Source: Diphasiastrum complanatum (taxonomy: Eukaryota; Streptophyta; Lycopodiopsida; Lycopodiales; Lycopodiaceae). Taken from it: a stretch of 64,000 bases of DNA. The DNA lies in the NCBI GenBank assembly GCA_029204225.1, contig MU831930.1, forward strand, positions 1 to 64,000, given 5' to 3'. The notes under the pieces were generated by a model. It was given only the letters and a program-made list of their open reading frames with translations, searched no databases and had not been told where the DNA came from. The position numbers and the translations under genes were made by a program. Positions 1 through 10,498 of this stretch are shown piece by piece; position 1 is the stretch's first letter; each line of letters begins with the position of its first letter.

Positions 1-190
1 ACTAAGCAGGGCATATGGATTTTAAGGCCGCCAATTGTTTGAGACATGTGATAGAACATATTTCAATTTCCAGCTGAACATCAAAAGCATACTTGCATTC
101 ATCGTGATCTTATTTACTGTTAGTGCTCAATATAACCATTCTATAGCATATTGCCTTCTTTGAAACTGTCCTCTTTGATGGTTTTTGCAG

Positions 191-587
191 GAAAAGTATC
201 ATTCTTTTCATCCAGTTGCAGCACTTCTAAGCTATCTCACCAAAGCACCTTTGGTAAATCTTGTGCTTAGGGTGCCTTATGTGTTTGGCTTCCTTCTTGT
301 CCATAGCTCTGAAAGACATTATTGGCCTTGCATTTATCTGTTAACTGTAGGAGAATCAGTTATGCTCTTGGTTTGCAAATTTCCCTTTTTCTAGAACTCT
401 GGTGATAGCTAGTATAACATGTAGCTCAGTTTTCAAGAAAACTTAGCAATGTGTCTTTTATATCCAGGTACCCCCAGGCACACCTGTTATCAATGCCCTT
501 TCAAAACAAAGAGCTTGCTTGGAAAATATTCTCAGAGCTTGCATTGGACTAGCTCCTGAAAGCAATATGCTACTTGAGTACAAGTGA
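191..587 (+). CDS. MIPS: myo-inositol-3-phosphate synthase, last two exons (5' part outside window)
   Basis: Two exons in one phase are visible: 191-253 (21 codons, after a ttttgcag acceptor) and 468-587 (39 codons plus TGA, after tatccag), joined across an intron that opens gtaaat. The peptide reads [16 protein letters not shown], then [28 protein letters not shown] and a terminal LLEYK. This is the conserved C-terminus of plant myo-inositol-3-phosphate synthase, the cytosolic NAD-dependent enzyme that turns glucose 6-phosphate into inositol 3-phosphate, the first step of inositol and phytate synthesis. Both splice junctions fall in phase 0 and no stop interrupts the exons, so this looks like the 3' end of a working gene. 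The catalytic and NAD-binding parts lie left of the window. The family call is recognition from memory of the conserved C-terminus, not a search. Confidence 0.88.
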
Positions 588-2764
588 ATATAAGCTGGAT
601 GGAATGCTGCTGGAGGCTCAAAACCTGTAGAATGAATTTTTTGGCGTACATCAGCTTTTCACTAGGAGAAAGTTGAATTTTTTTGGGTACTATTTATCAT
701 AGTTGTCAGATTTGGGATCACTTTTTTGTATAGTGTTGTTTGCCTAGCAGTTGGAAGGATTAGTATTATCATGCAGACTGAGGTTATTTTTACATAAAAA
801 TACGGTGGTTTACTTGGCTCATTGATGGTTCTACACTGAGTGTGATGTTGCTGCTTGCAAATCAATAATTATACGATCTCATTACAGCATAACATCTGTC
901 TTAACTTTATGATACCAACAAAGCAATAGCTGTACACTCCGTCATCAAGTAAGCTTGGATAGGATCAATGACATGTTATCAACGGTATGGTGAGTTATGG
1001 CAGTCATGCTGTGCTTTCAAACCATAGTTGCAGCGAATCGCGATTCTAGGGGTATAGTGATTCGCAAATTGCGATTCTCAGAATTGCAATTCACTGCCCA
1101 GAAACCTCAGAAATAAAATAATTTTTTTTTTTACTGATCAAAAAAGTTTTTGGACTTGAAATGAACATTTTCAGGTTTATTTCAGGTCCAAATTTTTTTC
1201 TGAATCTACTGAAATTAGAGCTGAAACTACTGTAATGGTAATTGTCTGTTTCTCACATAAAAAAAGAAACGAGCCAACTTCTATGAGCACTATTTGTATG
1301 GATGAAGGATGTACTTTTGGTCTCATGGATTCAACAGCACTAATCTGAAATCTGAAACAAATTGCACTATGTTGATCAGCTATTGCTTTATCCTGGTTTG
1401 TTGGAAGCATATGTTTGCACCAGTAACTGTTAGATTTATGTTGACTTTAAACTCCAGAGTCCATTCATATGAATTTGGGTACATTCGGCTGCAGTAGGAT
1501 GGACGGAGGATGTATTTTTGGCCTCAATTTTTGGAAAAAAAAAACTGACTTAATTTTTTTTCCAAGGCTCGGTTCCATTCTGGAACACAATGCATTCCAG
1601 AACGGGGAAACTATGCATAGGCCTTGGCACTAGGACTGAATTCTTGTGATTCAGAATAAATGATGTGTGCAATCTCAATGAAATCTTTAGATCATGTCTC
1701 TCTTCTAGAACAATAACAAAGCTGTCTTAAACTAGCTTTGTAGATGCTCTCTGTGCATGAACAGCTCTTAACAGAATCAATTGAGAGGCAGTTTAATGCA
1801 AGGAGTGGTTCTGTCATGAGTGAAGGGTTTGCACACTATTTACCAATTTTATTTGTCGCCTGTTTTAAATTCTTGAGAAGTTTCCATGGCCCGAGTATCT
1901 GCACAAGTGGAGTCGAGGACCTGGGTGGGCAAGCCCCATCTGCCCATGTGTGGCTGATCCTATCTCAAAATTGTTGAAGTTTGAGGCTTGCTACAAAGTA
2001 GGTTACTTCACTGGAGATTGTAGAGCCTAAACTTATCCAAATCCCCTATTCAATCTGAAAATGCTCAATTTCAAATCCGTAGATATTTCCAGGAAAGACC
2101 AAAGTTATGACATATTTGCAGTAGTCTCCAAGTGTGTGTTCATAATGTGACAAACTAAGTGCTGATTCAATATAATTCTCAAAAACCATGCAAGAGTTTA
2201 TGCAAGGGTTTAGCAAGGCTCAAAGCAGTTTCAAATGCTGATGCTTACCATGTGCTGCTATGTATCCTGCTGAAATCTGTATATGCATGTCAAAATTTGT
2301 AATATACCAACAAAAACAGCACCTACAATTTACCGTGGTATGTTTAATCGATCTGTTGCACGGGTATTTGTTTTGAACCTTTGGTATGGAATGTTAAAAA
2401 TATATTTCAATTTTATGCTATTTTTCTATTTTACCACGTTCTAGAATGGAATTGGCATCTATTTGCCTTTTTTGTAGTAAACATTCTGAAGAACAAAGCG
2501 AATTGTGGGAAAAATTTGTGCAAAGTCTACCCAATGAGGCAAAAGCACACTACCTGTTAGGCCATCATTCATAGAGGATTGTGTTTTTTTGCACTATTTA
2601 ATTTTCTATGAGAATGAATAATAAAAATCATGTACAAATAGTGCAAATTTTGTTTTTCTCTTATATGTCTTCATTTGCACAAAAAATTCAAGTCGGCGGA
2701 CTCTTGACTTCAAGGATAGGAAAGGTCACTCCTTACCAATGCATCCCTTAGTGGAGGATACTAT
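588..2764. other. non-coding stretch downstream of the inositol synthase gene
   Basis: The first few hundred bases are probably 3' UTR of the upstream gene. After that I see AT-rich DNA without a convincing exon. The small open frames here have no recognisable motif and no splice context. One short palindrome array at 1024-1094 is listed separately. Confidence 0.6.
1024..1094. repeat. palindrome array 1 (GAATCGCGATTC type)
   Basis: After the lead-in CATAGTTGCAGC comes the perfect 12-bp palindrome GAATCGCGATTC (1035-1046). It is followed by GATTCGCAAATTGCGATTC and by a second perfect palindrome, GAATTGCAATTC (1081-1092). The array runs into an A/T-rich stretch. It shares its lead-in with the array at 46195-46418. 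Confidence 0.7.
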
Positions 2765-2850
2765 TGTCATGTGCCAACCTTAGCATTAAAACATTCATAA
2801 ACATCAAATTACAATGGAAATACAAGAAATCAAGAAAACTAGTCAAAAAT
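2765..2850 (-). repeat. truncated 3' LTR (about 86 bp)
   Basis: This segment matches the first part of 4245-4340 closely (TGTCATGTGCCAACC, then the run through cataaacatcaaattac). A short stretch present in the right copy is absent here. Only the LTR end distal to the promoter is retained. Confidence 0.75.
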
Positions 2851-2867
2851 TGTTTGCTCAAAACATC

Positions 2868-3584
2868 TCAATCGATATTTGCCTTTGGCACGGAAGTTTG
2901 CCCTTGGATTAGAGGGAACGTTGTTTTATAAACATCAACAGTGGTACACCATTCACGGTTAGTAGTTTGAATATCAATTGGCTGTTGTGGAATACCAGCC
3001 GATTGCAGAATAGAGTCCAAATGAGTGACCGTCTTCTGGTACATTTCTTCCCATCTTCGCTCTGACCTGTCTTGTAATTGTTGCCATGTTTGTTTCGTTT
3101 GTTCGGTACTATCCTGTATGGTAGTTAAAAGTGTACCTAATAATTCTTTTGTTCCATTGGTCACTTTATTGAAAGTAGGGTTTACATTATTACTTGATAT
3201 TGCATGAGTGCTAACCCGCTGTTGTTGAGTTGATGGAGTTAGACTTCCCACAAAATTAACATAGGGACTGGAAATTGTCGCTCCACTTGCCGCAGTAATA
3301 TTTCTTCCCTCAAAGTCATTTGCATTAGCAAATGATGTGTCCATTAGAGAAGGACCAATCATACATGTAGTGACATAAAGAGAACATCCTTCATTTCTGT
3401 CAATTTCTTCACTTTCATAGGCATCTTCGTAGGCCTCATAATCAAAATTATCATCTTCATTATGATCAGAATGTTGTTCTGCACCATGGTGATGTCGTCT
3501 TTTGAGCTCATTAGGATCATAGAATTGATCCACGGGATCGTAAAGATCTTCTGTTCCACATTGCACCTGTTGTTGATCATCCAC
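2868..3584 (-). CDS. acidic gag-like protein of the compact LTR element
   Basis: An open frame of 238 codons runs from an ATG at 3584 to a TGA at 2868, just inside the truncated LTR. The N-terminal third is rich in Asp, Glu, His and Gln (for example HSDHNEDDNFDYEAYEDAYE). The middle is Ser/Thr/Asn-rich. The C-terminal third (TIQDSTEQTKQTWQQLQDRS onward) has the spacing of an amphipathic helix or coiled coil. There is no zinc knuckle or protease motif. An acidic open stretch upstream on the same strand (3859-3659) may be a broken N-terminal extension. Position between primer site and LTR suggests a gag-derived protein; the sequence itself does not match a family I recognise. Confidence 0.5.
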   Translation of the reverse strand: MDDQQQVQCGTEDLYDPVDQFYDPNELKRRHHHGAEQHSDHNEDDNFDYEAYEDAYESEEIDRNEGCSLYVTTCMIGPSLMDTSFANANDFEGRNITAASGATISSPYVNFVGSLTPSTQQQRVSTHAISSNNVNPTFNKVTNGTKELLGTLLTTIQDSTEQTKQTWQQLQDRSERRWEEMYQKTVTHLDSILQSAGIPQQPIDIQTTNREWCTTVDVYKTTFPLIQGQTSVPKANID

Positions 3585-4227
3585 ACTTATCGCTTCAAAC
3601 TGATCTTCAATAGCAAACTGGAATTGATCTTGACCCTAATAATCACCATCATTGAACTCTAGTTCATCATGACCATCGAATAGTTCAATTGCTTCACCTG
3701 TAGAGCCATCTTCAATGACTGGTTCGTGTTGTTTTTCACCTTGCTGATCGTTGTTGAAATCTTAAGAGTAATGGTCAAGTTCTGATAGTCATCTGCGGTG
3801 TCGTCACCTTGGTCATAATCTTCAATGTTATCGTCACCTTGATCCCAATATTCCTCCACATCATTGTTGTAATTGTCATTACATTGCTGCTCATCCTATT
3901 GACAATCGCCACCATAAAATTAAGCCAAAAGTACAACAAAAAATGGAGGAAAACAGACTGCAAAAACTTAACTAGCTAAAATTGAATGAAAACACTAAAA
4001 TGGCCATAACTTGGTCATTATAGCTCCAAATCAAAAAATCTCAATACCTCCAAGAAGCTAAACAAAAGATCTACTGATCTACAATAAGAAATCACACAAA
4101 AAATGAAGATTAAATGGTCAAAAATTGAATCAAATCTTGCTGGAAATTGAAAAATCAAGAAAACTAGAACAAAAAACTCTACCAAATTTAACAAAATCCA
4201 CCAAATCTGATGGGAAAAGAATCTAAT

Positions 4228-4239
4228 GTTCTGATACCA
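4228..4239 (-). other. primer binding site, initiator tRNA-Met type
   Basis: The - strand reads TGGTATCAGAAC, one base off the common plant LTR primer site TGGTATCAGAGC. It starts five bases inside the LTR end at 4245. Confidence 0.75.
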
Positions 4240-4244
4240 AAAAT

Positions 4245-4803
4245 TGTCATGTGCCAACCTTAGCATTAAAACATCTAATCTATTCATAAACATCAAATTA
4301 CAATGGAAATACAAAAAATCAAGAAACTAGTCAAAAATCAAGAAGATAGCTAAATGTAGCAAACTTTTACCAAAATAGGCAAAGTAAGGTATCATTATTC
4401 ATGATTATTGATTATTCACAAGATAGGGGCCTGATTCTAGAGCATGATCATAGCCCTCATGTGATTTTAGGCACATGAACCACTTTCTCCATCAAGAAAG
4501 CTCTCAAAGAGACGCTTCAAGATCTCTTAAAACTCAAAATTACAAAATGAACAATAGCCTCCAAATTTAGGACGCCCTCAGCTATTTATAGTGGTCATTT
4601 GTGCCTCTACTATAAGTTTGGGGCCTTATTTGGCTAATTTCCTTACAACCATTATTACAAGTCCGCTATTCACAGATATAGCAAGGTTGTTTGAGCCACC
4701 TTATTAGCTGTCCTAATGACTAATTCTAGTCTACTTTAGCTCCATGGCCATATTTGGTAATTCATAAGTAAGCTCATGGGCTAATTACATGCAGCACATG
4801 ACA
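4245..4803 (-). repeat. 5' LTR of the compact element (559 bp)
   Basis: On the - strand the LTR starts TGTCATGTG (4803 leftward) and ends CACATGACA at 4245. It has a TATA motif and a primer site at the expected ends, which fixes the element's orientation. Confidence 0.75.
4583..4590 (-). promoter_or_regulatory. TATA box in the LTR
   Basis: The - strand reads CTATAAATAG across this point, a good plant TATA box. It sits about 210 bp inside the LTR, so transcription would start near 4555 and run into the gag-like frame. Confidence 0.5.
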
Positions 4804-6179
4804 CTATTCCTATGAGTGCAACTATTGTCAAAATAGCACAAAATTTTTTTGTCCTAAGCATTAGTATTATTTGGTAATGCATTTGATGATGAAAAAGTCT
4901 GATGTTTTCTTAGAGTTTTTAAAAAACACAATTTGATTCTTGTTTATAATAACAACATTTGATCATGATCATAAAAAGAGCAATAGGAGTAGGAGTGACA
5001 TAAGGAAAGAAAGAGAGGAGAGTGGTGAGCATGCTTGCATTTTGAAGCCTTCCCAGCCCTTCACACCCGATTTTCCATTCATAGAAATGCATTATTATTT
5101 TAAGCTTTCCAATGGAAAGTATGTTAATCTAAAAAATCCTTGCCCTTCAAATTTAGTGAAATCTTTGATAATGAAAGTCTCTTTTGTTTAACAACTTTCA
5201 CAATGAAAGTATATACTTGCCCTTTTGTTAAACACCTTTCACCATGAAAGTTTTCGGGGCCCTACCAGATGGATGGATAATATGTCATGCATCATACTCC
5301 ATGCTAAAAAAATTCTATTCCTTTTTTAACTAAAAAATGTTCATATGTGAGGATGCACCCACAACCATGGGTGCATTCTCCTACCCCATGCATAGGCACA
5401 AATGTGACACACAAATAAATAAATAAATATATCTATATAGTATAAAACTATTTTAGAGAGAGAATGTGTGTTTGCCGAAAAATGTCATGCCGTGCCGCCC
5501 AAAATGTCACGCTCTGTCGGCAAAAAATGTCACGCTTAAAGCAAAGAAAAAAGCTAAAATATGTTTTAAAATAATGGTTAAAAAAACACAGCCTCCAAAA
5601 ATATATGAATATATAGGGAGGTGCCTCCCTATGTGGAATCTGTGCGCCTCCCCTTCTTCTTCTTTTTTAAAACTTTTTTACATGCACCTTCTAAATGCCG
5701 GAACGTGCATGGAAAAAGAAATTTACTTCTTTTTACACGCACCTTCTGCGCAGAAGGTGCATGTAAAATTTTTTTACTTTTTTTTTACCTGCACCTTCCA
5801 TGTGAAAGGTGCGTGTAAAAAAATAACTTTACGGAAAACATTAAAAAAATAATAAAAATTACGACAGGGAAGGTCACCTTCTCGGGGTCTTCCGCCCGAG
5901 GAAGATCTTCTAACCTCGGGCGGAATGCCCTCGGAGTGCAACCTTCCTCCACCCCCAAAAAAAGCAAAGCAAAAAAGCAACTCCAAAATTGCATGTGCAA
6001 CTTTCTAGTTCCTAGCGTAAATAATATTGCAACCTTCCATTTGGTACTATATTAAAGTATTAGTATTGCATGCTACCAAAAAAGCTACATACATGAAAAA
6101 GCAGCTCATGATTTGTTTTAAAAGCAAAATCTTAAATCTTAAAGCAAAATCCAAAAAAGAGTATTTTTTTTTTAAATCC

Positions 6180-6183
<4 letters not shown>
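4804..6183. other. AT-rich intergenic DNA with a hairpin block
   Basis: No gene is supported. The translated frames around 5466-5852 come from low-complexity and palindromic DNA. The hairpin block at 5672-5825 is listed separately. Confidence 0.6.
5672..5825. repeat. block of GCACCTTC hairpin words
   Basis: Within 150 bp the word TGCACCTTC occurs three times and its complement GAAGGTGCA or a near match pairs with it. The clearest case is the perfect 22-bp palindrome made of GCACCTTCTGC and GCAGAAGGTGC around 5740-5761. A second imperfect stem is built from CTGCACCTTCCATGTG and AAGGTGCGTG. A further GC-rich stem (cgcccgagg with cctcgggcg) lies just right, near 5890-5923. Confidence 0.65.

Positions 6184-6211
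<28 letters not shown>
6184..6211. repeat. (CT)n microsatellite
   Basis: Uninterrupted TC dinucleotide run of about 28 bp. Its apparent poly-Ser-Leu reading frames are not genes. Confidence 0.95.
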
Positions 6212-6214
<3 letters not shown>

Positions 6215-6246
6215 GACTGGCTGATCGGAGGATACTAAACGGAGCG

Positions 6247-6249
<3 letters not shown>

Positions 6250-6287
<38 letters not shown>
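6250..6287. repeat. (CT)n microsatellite
   Basis: Uninterrupted TC dinucleotide run of about 38 bp, 38 bp after the previous one. Both are followed by similar GACTGGCTGATCGGAGG / GGCTGGCTGATTGGAGG text, so the pair may be a local duplication. Confidence 0.95.
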
Positions 6288-6290
<3 letters not shown>

Positions 6291-6547
6291 CGCTCGGTAG
6301 TGGATGATTGGTGGGCTCGTTGGCTGGCTGATTGGAGGGATTTCTTTGCAACGATTTTGGCTTGAAAGGTACTGTTGTCTTCTTAGTTTGCCTGAGATCA
6401 AGTGCTTCGTACATGATATGATTATATGCGATCATTTTATGAGAGTCACTGGTGTGCATGAACATTAAATAACTGCATATAACAAATAGAACAATCTGCT
6501 TCCAAAAACGTTGTAGGATATCGATCTTCTGTCACGGCTTCTTCTGG

Positions 6548-7428
6548 ATCTCTTACTACGTTAATCAGGAGTGAACGATCGTTTCTGGGTCCGTTATCAT
6601 TGTGATCACTTCCATAACTCTCGGAATTCATTGCTTTATCAGTCCTTACAGCTGCTGGAGATAGATGAGACTCGTAGGCCATACGACTTGAATTTACTAC
6701 TCATTTTCCTACCAAAGCAGAACTTCATAGGATGGGAAAGACGTTCTTGATCGATCCAAACCTGTTGATGATACTATACCCTTTCTATAGTGTAAACTAA
6801 AATAAGCAAAGAAATTACTCGGCATGCGAAGATATGTGCTCTGATTGGTTGTTGTAATACAGATGTTGAGTTGTACCTTTTACGAACACAGAGGATCAAT
6901 CAACGTGACAGAATTATGAATATAGATGCCTGGGATCTAGTGTCAGTCTATGCACGCTGTCCGTGGATGAAAAAACTGCAAATATTTTCTCGTTAATGGG
7001 CATGCAATACTTAGATGGATAGAATAGAAGAAAGGAACTGCAACTCCTCCAAACGATTCTTGCATGCAAACAAAATCTCTTACTACGTTCAGGAGTCAAC
7101 AATCGTTCTGGTTCCGTTATCATTCGGAATTCCTTGCTTTATCACTCCTTACAGCTGCTGGAGATAGATGAGTCTCGTAGGCCATGCAACTTGAACTTAC
7201 TATTCATTTTCCTACCAAAGCAGAACTTCATAGCATGGGAAGGACGTTCTTGATCGATCCAAAACCTGTTGATGATACTCTTTCTGTAGTGTTAACTAAA
7301 ATAAGCAAAGAAACTCGGCATGCGAAGATATGTGCTCCGATTGGTTGTTGTAATACAGATATTGAGTTGTACCTTGTACGAACACAGAGGATCAATCAAC
7401 CTGACACAATTATAAATATAGATGCCTG
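6548..7428. repeat. direct duplication, period about 527 bp
   Basis: The stretch 6548-6932 is repeated at 7075-7428 with small insertions and deletions. Matching landmarks are ATCTCTTACTACGTT, CTTACAGCTGCTGGAGATAG, TTTTCCTACCAAAGCAGAAC, TTCTTGATCGATCCAAA and GATTGGTTGTTGTAATACAG. About 140 bp of unrelated DNA separates the two copies. Confidence 0.85.
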
Positions 7429-7492
7429 TCCTTTAATCTGCATTTGGCATTTGATCGAAGAGGATTACCTCTATGCAAAGTACATTATGTAA
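7184..7492 (+). CDS. hypothetical open frame in the second duplication copy
   Basis: A 102-codon frame starts inside copy two of the 527-bp duplication. The matching region of copy one is broken by indels. The protein (central part GRTFLIDPKPVDDTLSVVLT) has no motif I recognise and no visible splice or promoter context. It may be a relic of a duplicated coding exon or chance; I favour a relic because copy two stays open through the whole shared part. Confidence 0.2.
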   Translation: MQLELTIHFPTKAELHSMGRTFLIDPKPVDDTLSVVLTKISKETRHAKICAPIGCCNTDIELYLVRTQRINQPDTIINIDACPLICIWHLIEEDYLYAKYIM

Positions 7493-7927
7493 ATTTTTGT
7501 TTTTTCAGAATAAACCTACAGAATGTCAGACTCAACTCATTGGGTCGTCTACAAGAAGTAAACCAGACTACTTAAAGTAAAGCAAGCAAACCAGCTTTCA
7601 TCTTTCTATCTTTGATATTTTTCTTATGCCAGTTTTATCGCTGATGAGGATCTACTTCGTCTGTATATGTGTTCTTATACGTGCCATGCGATGGTTACGT
7701 AAGCTTTTTTTTAAAAACATAACTTGTAAGGTTTGCGTCTTTTCTGATTGTTCATACGTGTTCCTTCAATGTCGACATAACCAATTTGATCAATTTGATC
7801 ATATCAACTTTTAAGGTTGAGACCTTTTGTTGATCATATTCTATAATTAGACTCTTGATGCCGTTATGTATATTGGACTACTGAAAGTAATGATCAATGT
7901 TGGTTGCCATTAGTCATAACAGGGTTT

Positions 7928-8071
7928 AAACCTGTTTGATGCTTTGATAGCCGAACAAATGCAACACCCTCTTAGTTCAGCCCATTACAGCTTTGTTGCA
8001 AACCTGTTTGATGCTTTGATAACTGAAACAAATGCAACACCGTCTTAGTTCAGCCCATTTCGTTTTGTTGG
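7928..8071. repeat. two-copy tandem repeat, 72-bp period
   Basis: AAACCTGTTTGATGCTTTGATA starts at 7928 and again at 8000. Each copy continues through AATGCAACACC and TCTTAGTTCAGCCCATT, with only a few differences. Confidence 0.85.
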
Positions 8072-8621
8072 AAAAGTGCCATCAAGTGCCCGCCATATTC
8101 TTTTTGATATTTTTCTTTCATTTATCCAAAAATCACAATCAGATGACTTGCACCTGCATAAGCAACTAGCTCCAAGGCGGTTTGTGCAATTTTGGATAAC
8201 AATTTTCCCTTTAAAATGAACAGAATGAGAAGAACCCATGTGAGAATATAGCTTATGTTTTTGCACTACATAGTAATCACTACATAGGATCGAGAGACGA
8301 ATCGAAGTGTGCAACTGAAGAAGCAATACATAGTGAGGACGGCGAGTTTGTTGAGTAAGCCATGGAAATTGTGTGGCGTAAGGTCAAAAATGAGATCGTC
8401 TAAGAAGCTTGCGTAGAATACATATTATTACCAACGCAAATCAATAAAGGACATATATTCGTGAAGTGGGTCTAAGGAGATAACACCTTGAGCAGCTTTA
8501 TACTGTGTGTGTTGAGGTTGGTCAATGGAGTTAGGAAACAAGTAAACATTAAAGATCGATCTGTGGTAGTGGCTCAAAGTTTTAAGGCCGAACCTTGTTT
8601 GAGGGCCAAACTATCATGCAT

Positions 8622-8725
8622 TTATGAATGCATGTTGTGCTTTTTTAGACATGATTTGTGCTTTACTATTTATTATCTGCATGCAACTATGAATGCATGA
8701 GGTGCTTTATTATACATGACTCGTG
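8622..8725. repeat. two-copy repeat, period about 65 bp
   Basis: CTATGAATGCATG followed by GTGCTTT and ACATGA recurs near 8622 and 8687. The copies are degenerate. Confidence 0.5.
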
Positions 8726-8760
8726 GATTACCATTTTCAAATTGATTCCGCAAAGCAAAA

Positions 8761-8763
<3 letters not shown>

Positions 8764-8807
<44 letters not shown>
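8764..8807. repeat. (CT)n microsatellite
   Basis: Uninterrupted TC run of about 44 bp. Confidence 0.95.
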
Positions 8808-8810
<3 letters not shown>

Positions 8811-8937
8811 ATCTTCTCTTGTGTTCGTTGGCTAAACGGAGGTCACTCTGTCTCTGGTGGATTCGTGGTGGATTCTTGTTTTGATTGTTGTTCCGGGTGC
8901 TCGAAAAGCAAGGCAAAGCACAGAGCGAAATTGTAAG

Positions 8938-9700
8938 TGTGCATCATGAAATCCTAAATATTACATGATAAAATTTACGATGAATTTCATATATTTATAG
9001 TGACCTATAAAACTGCAAATACTTAATAATAAAATTTGTGATTACTTTTGTGAAAACTAATTGCAAATATTGTGAATTTACTATTCCAAAAATCATGTAT
9101 AATTTTGTGACTATAGATTGTGAGATTGTCATATGGTACATACTCGAATAAAATAATAATTATGATTGACAAATGAAGACTACAATTGCTGAAAATCTAA
9201 AATGAGATTATAGATGTTGTTTTTAAGTCACCATTGACATTATTCAAATCACAAAATAGTTAATGTTGAAATCTAAAATGAAAAAAAAAAAAAAACATTT
9301 CAATTACTAAAGGACAATGTAAAGTTAGAAAATGATGTTTATGCATTGTTATTGATAATCGTTTCTCATGTCAAATATTTACAAATCTTAAAACATCACA
9401 TTAATGGCAAGGCCTTTGTCGTATGCCACATCGTTTTTTTAAATCTAAGTGTTACTGGCATGCATTACTTGTTTTTAGAGAGGAAGATCGTCTGAACAAA
9501 TCTGCTGCTGTCATCAATTCCTGCCTGTAACTGTACTCATTTTGATTTTTCATTTTTGCATGCAACTTCTTGCATAAGTACCCAACATAAATTTTACTTA
9601 TCAATTTTCTATCAATTGTCCTGTAGAGATTGTTAAGTGGAAAAGCAGCCGCGATCCTGTCATGTCCCGCACTATGCGGACTCAGATTCCTTACTCGTTA
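8938..9700. other. AT-rich DNA without a gene
   Basis: Homopolymer and AT-rich sequence. I see no exon, repeat boundary or regulatory motif that I can support. Confidence 0.6.
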
Positions 9701-9714
9701 ATTAGTCAATCCCT

Positions 9715-10083
9715 TCAACTAATGCATTGATGGCTCTCCAACAGTGTTCGGACCCGTAATTTCTGTTGTGTTCTGTGCATCTTGTGGGACTCCAACACAT
9801 TTCTTGTAGCCTATGTTTTCTGGCACACCAATTATCAGAGGTTTTCCAATTTTTGGAAATACCCATCCATATTTCTACCTCCTGGCCACGTGATATTCTA
9901 CAGTGCTTGTGATTTTGTCGTTCTGCTGTATAGTGTTCCTTGCTTCTCATGAGAAGGGGGAACACTTGAAAGTCTGGTATCTTTATTCCAGTAGCCAACT
10001 GCACGAAAGTCCCAACTTTCAGAGCTGAACCTATAAGAAAGATCTCCTCTGTTCTCGAACTCTATCGAGAGATTACACTTCAT
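9715..10083 (-). pseudogene. glutamate receptor-like (GLR) fragment, frameshifted
   Basis: Read leftward from 10083, one frame gives SWDFRAVGYWNKDTRLSSV and continues, after a frame change, with NITWPGG. After another one-base shift it gives WVFPKIGKPLIIGVPENIGY. In plant glutamate receptor-like channels a VGYW...GLS segment, an ITWPGG motif and a WVFP..G..L.IGVP motif occur in this order, where the N-terminal receptor domain meets the ligand-binding domain. The order and spacing fit, so I read this as one decayed exon piece. The rest of the ligand-binding domain and the membrane segments are absent. It is oriented away from the MADS-box gene. The call rests on motif memory and could be wrong. 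Confidence 0.5.
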
Positions 10084-10498
10084 TGTTGAAGGGCTATGGC
10101 TGCCTCCATTAATTACATCATGTTGCCTCTATTTAGAGGGTTTAATTCATGAAATAGAAGAGTGTAAGGAAGCTTATATGCATGGCACAGCCAAGGTTAA
10201 AAGGTACTCACAAGAATGTACACTAGGCCAGCCCCAATTAATGTCACATTCAAGTATATTATGGGCACATTATCCTGGAAACTAATACACCTGGTATAAT
10301 GGGTTCTATGATTAAGATCTCAACTATAGAATCAAAATTTTAATTTTCAGACGATGAACATTTTATGATCACTTGCAAATTTTCTTTCTCACACCTTAGA
10401 TGACTACTTGATGATTGTTTTGCAGGTGGGCGATTATTTTTATATCACCATTTTTGAGTGGAGAGAAGACAACAATAACATATTGGAGAAGACAAGAA

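Larger units (their letters stand above)
2765..4803 (-). mobile_element. compact non-autonomous LTR retroelement
   Basis: The element is bounded by TGTCATGTG at the left and CACATGACA at the right, exact inverted copies, with ctat on both outer sides (2761-2764 and 4804-4807) as a probable short target duplication. On the - strand the order is: full LTR (4803-4245), a tRNA-Met-type primer site, an acidic gag-like frame (3584-2868) and a truncated second LTR (2850-2765). No protease, integrase or reverse transcriptase is visible, so movement would need enzymes from another element. Total length is about 2.0 kb. The short left LTR piece probably reflects a deletion that removed most of the 3' LTR. 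Confidence 0.75.

Noticed and set aside
8045-8326. 93-codon open frame on the - strand
   Set aside because: No recognisable motif, overlaps a tandem repeat, and shows no splice or promoter context.
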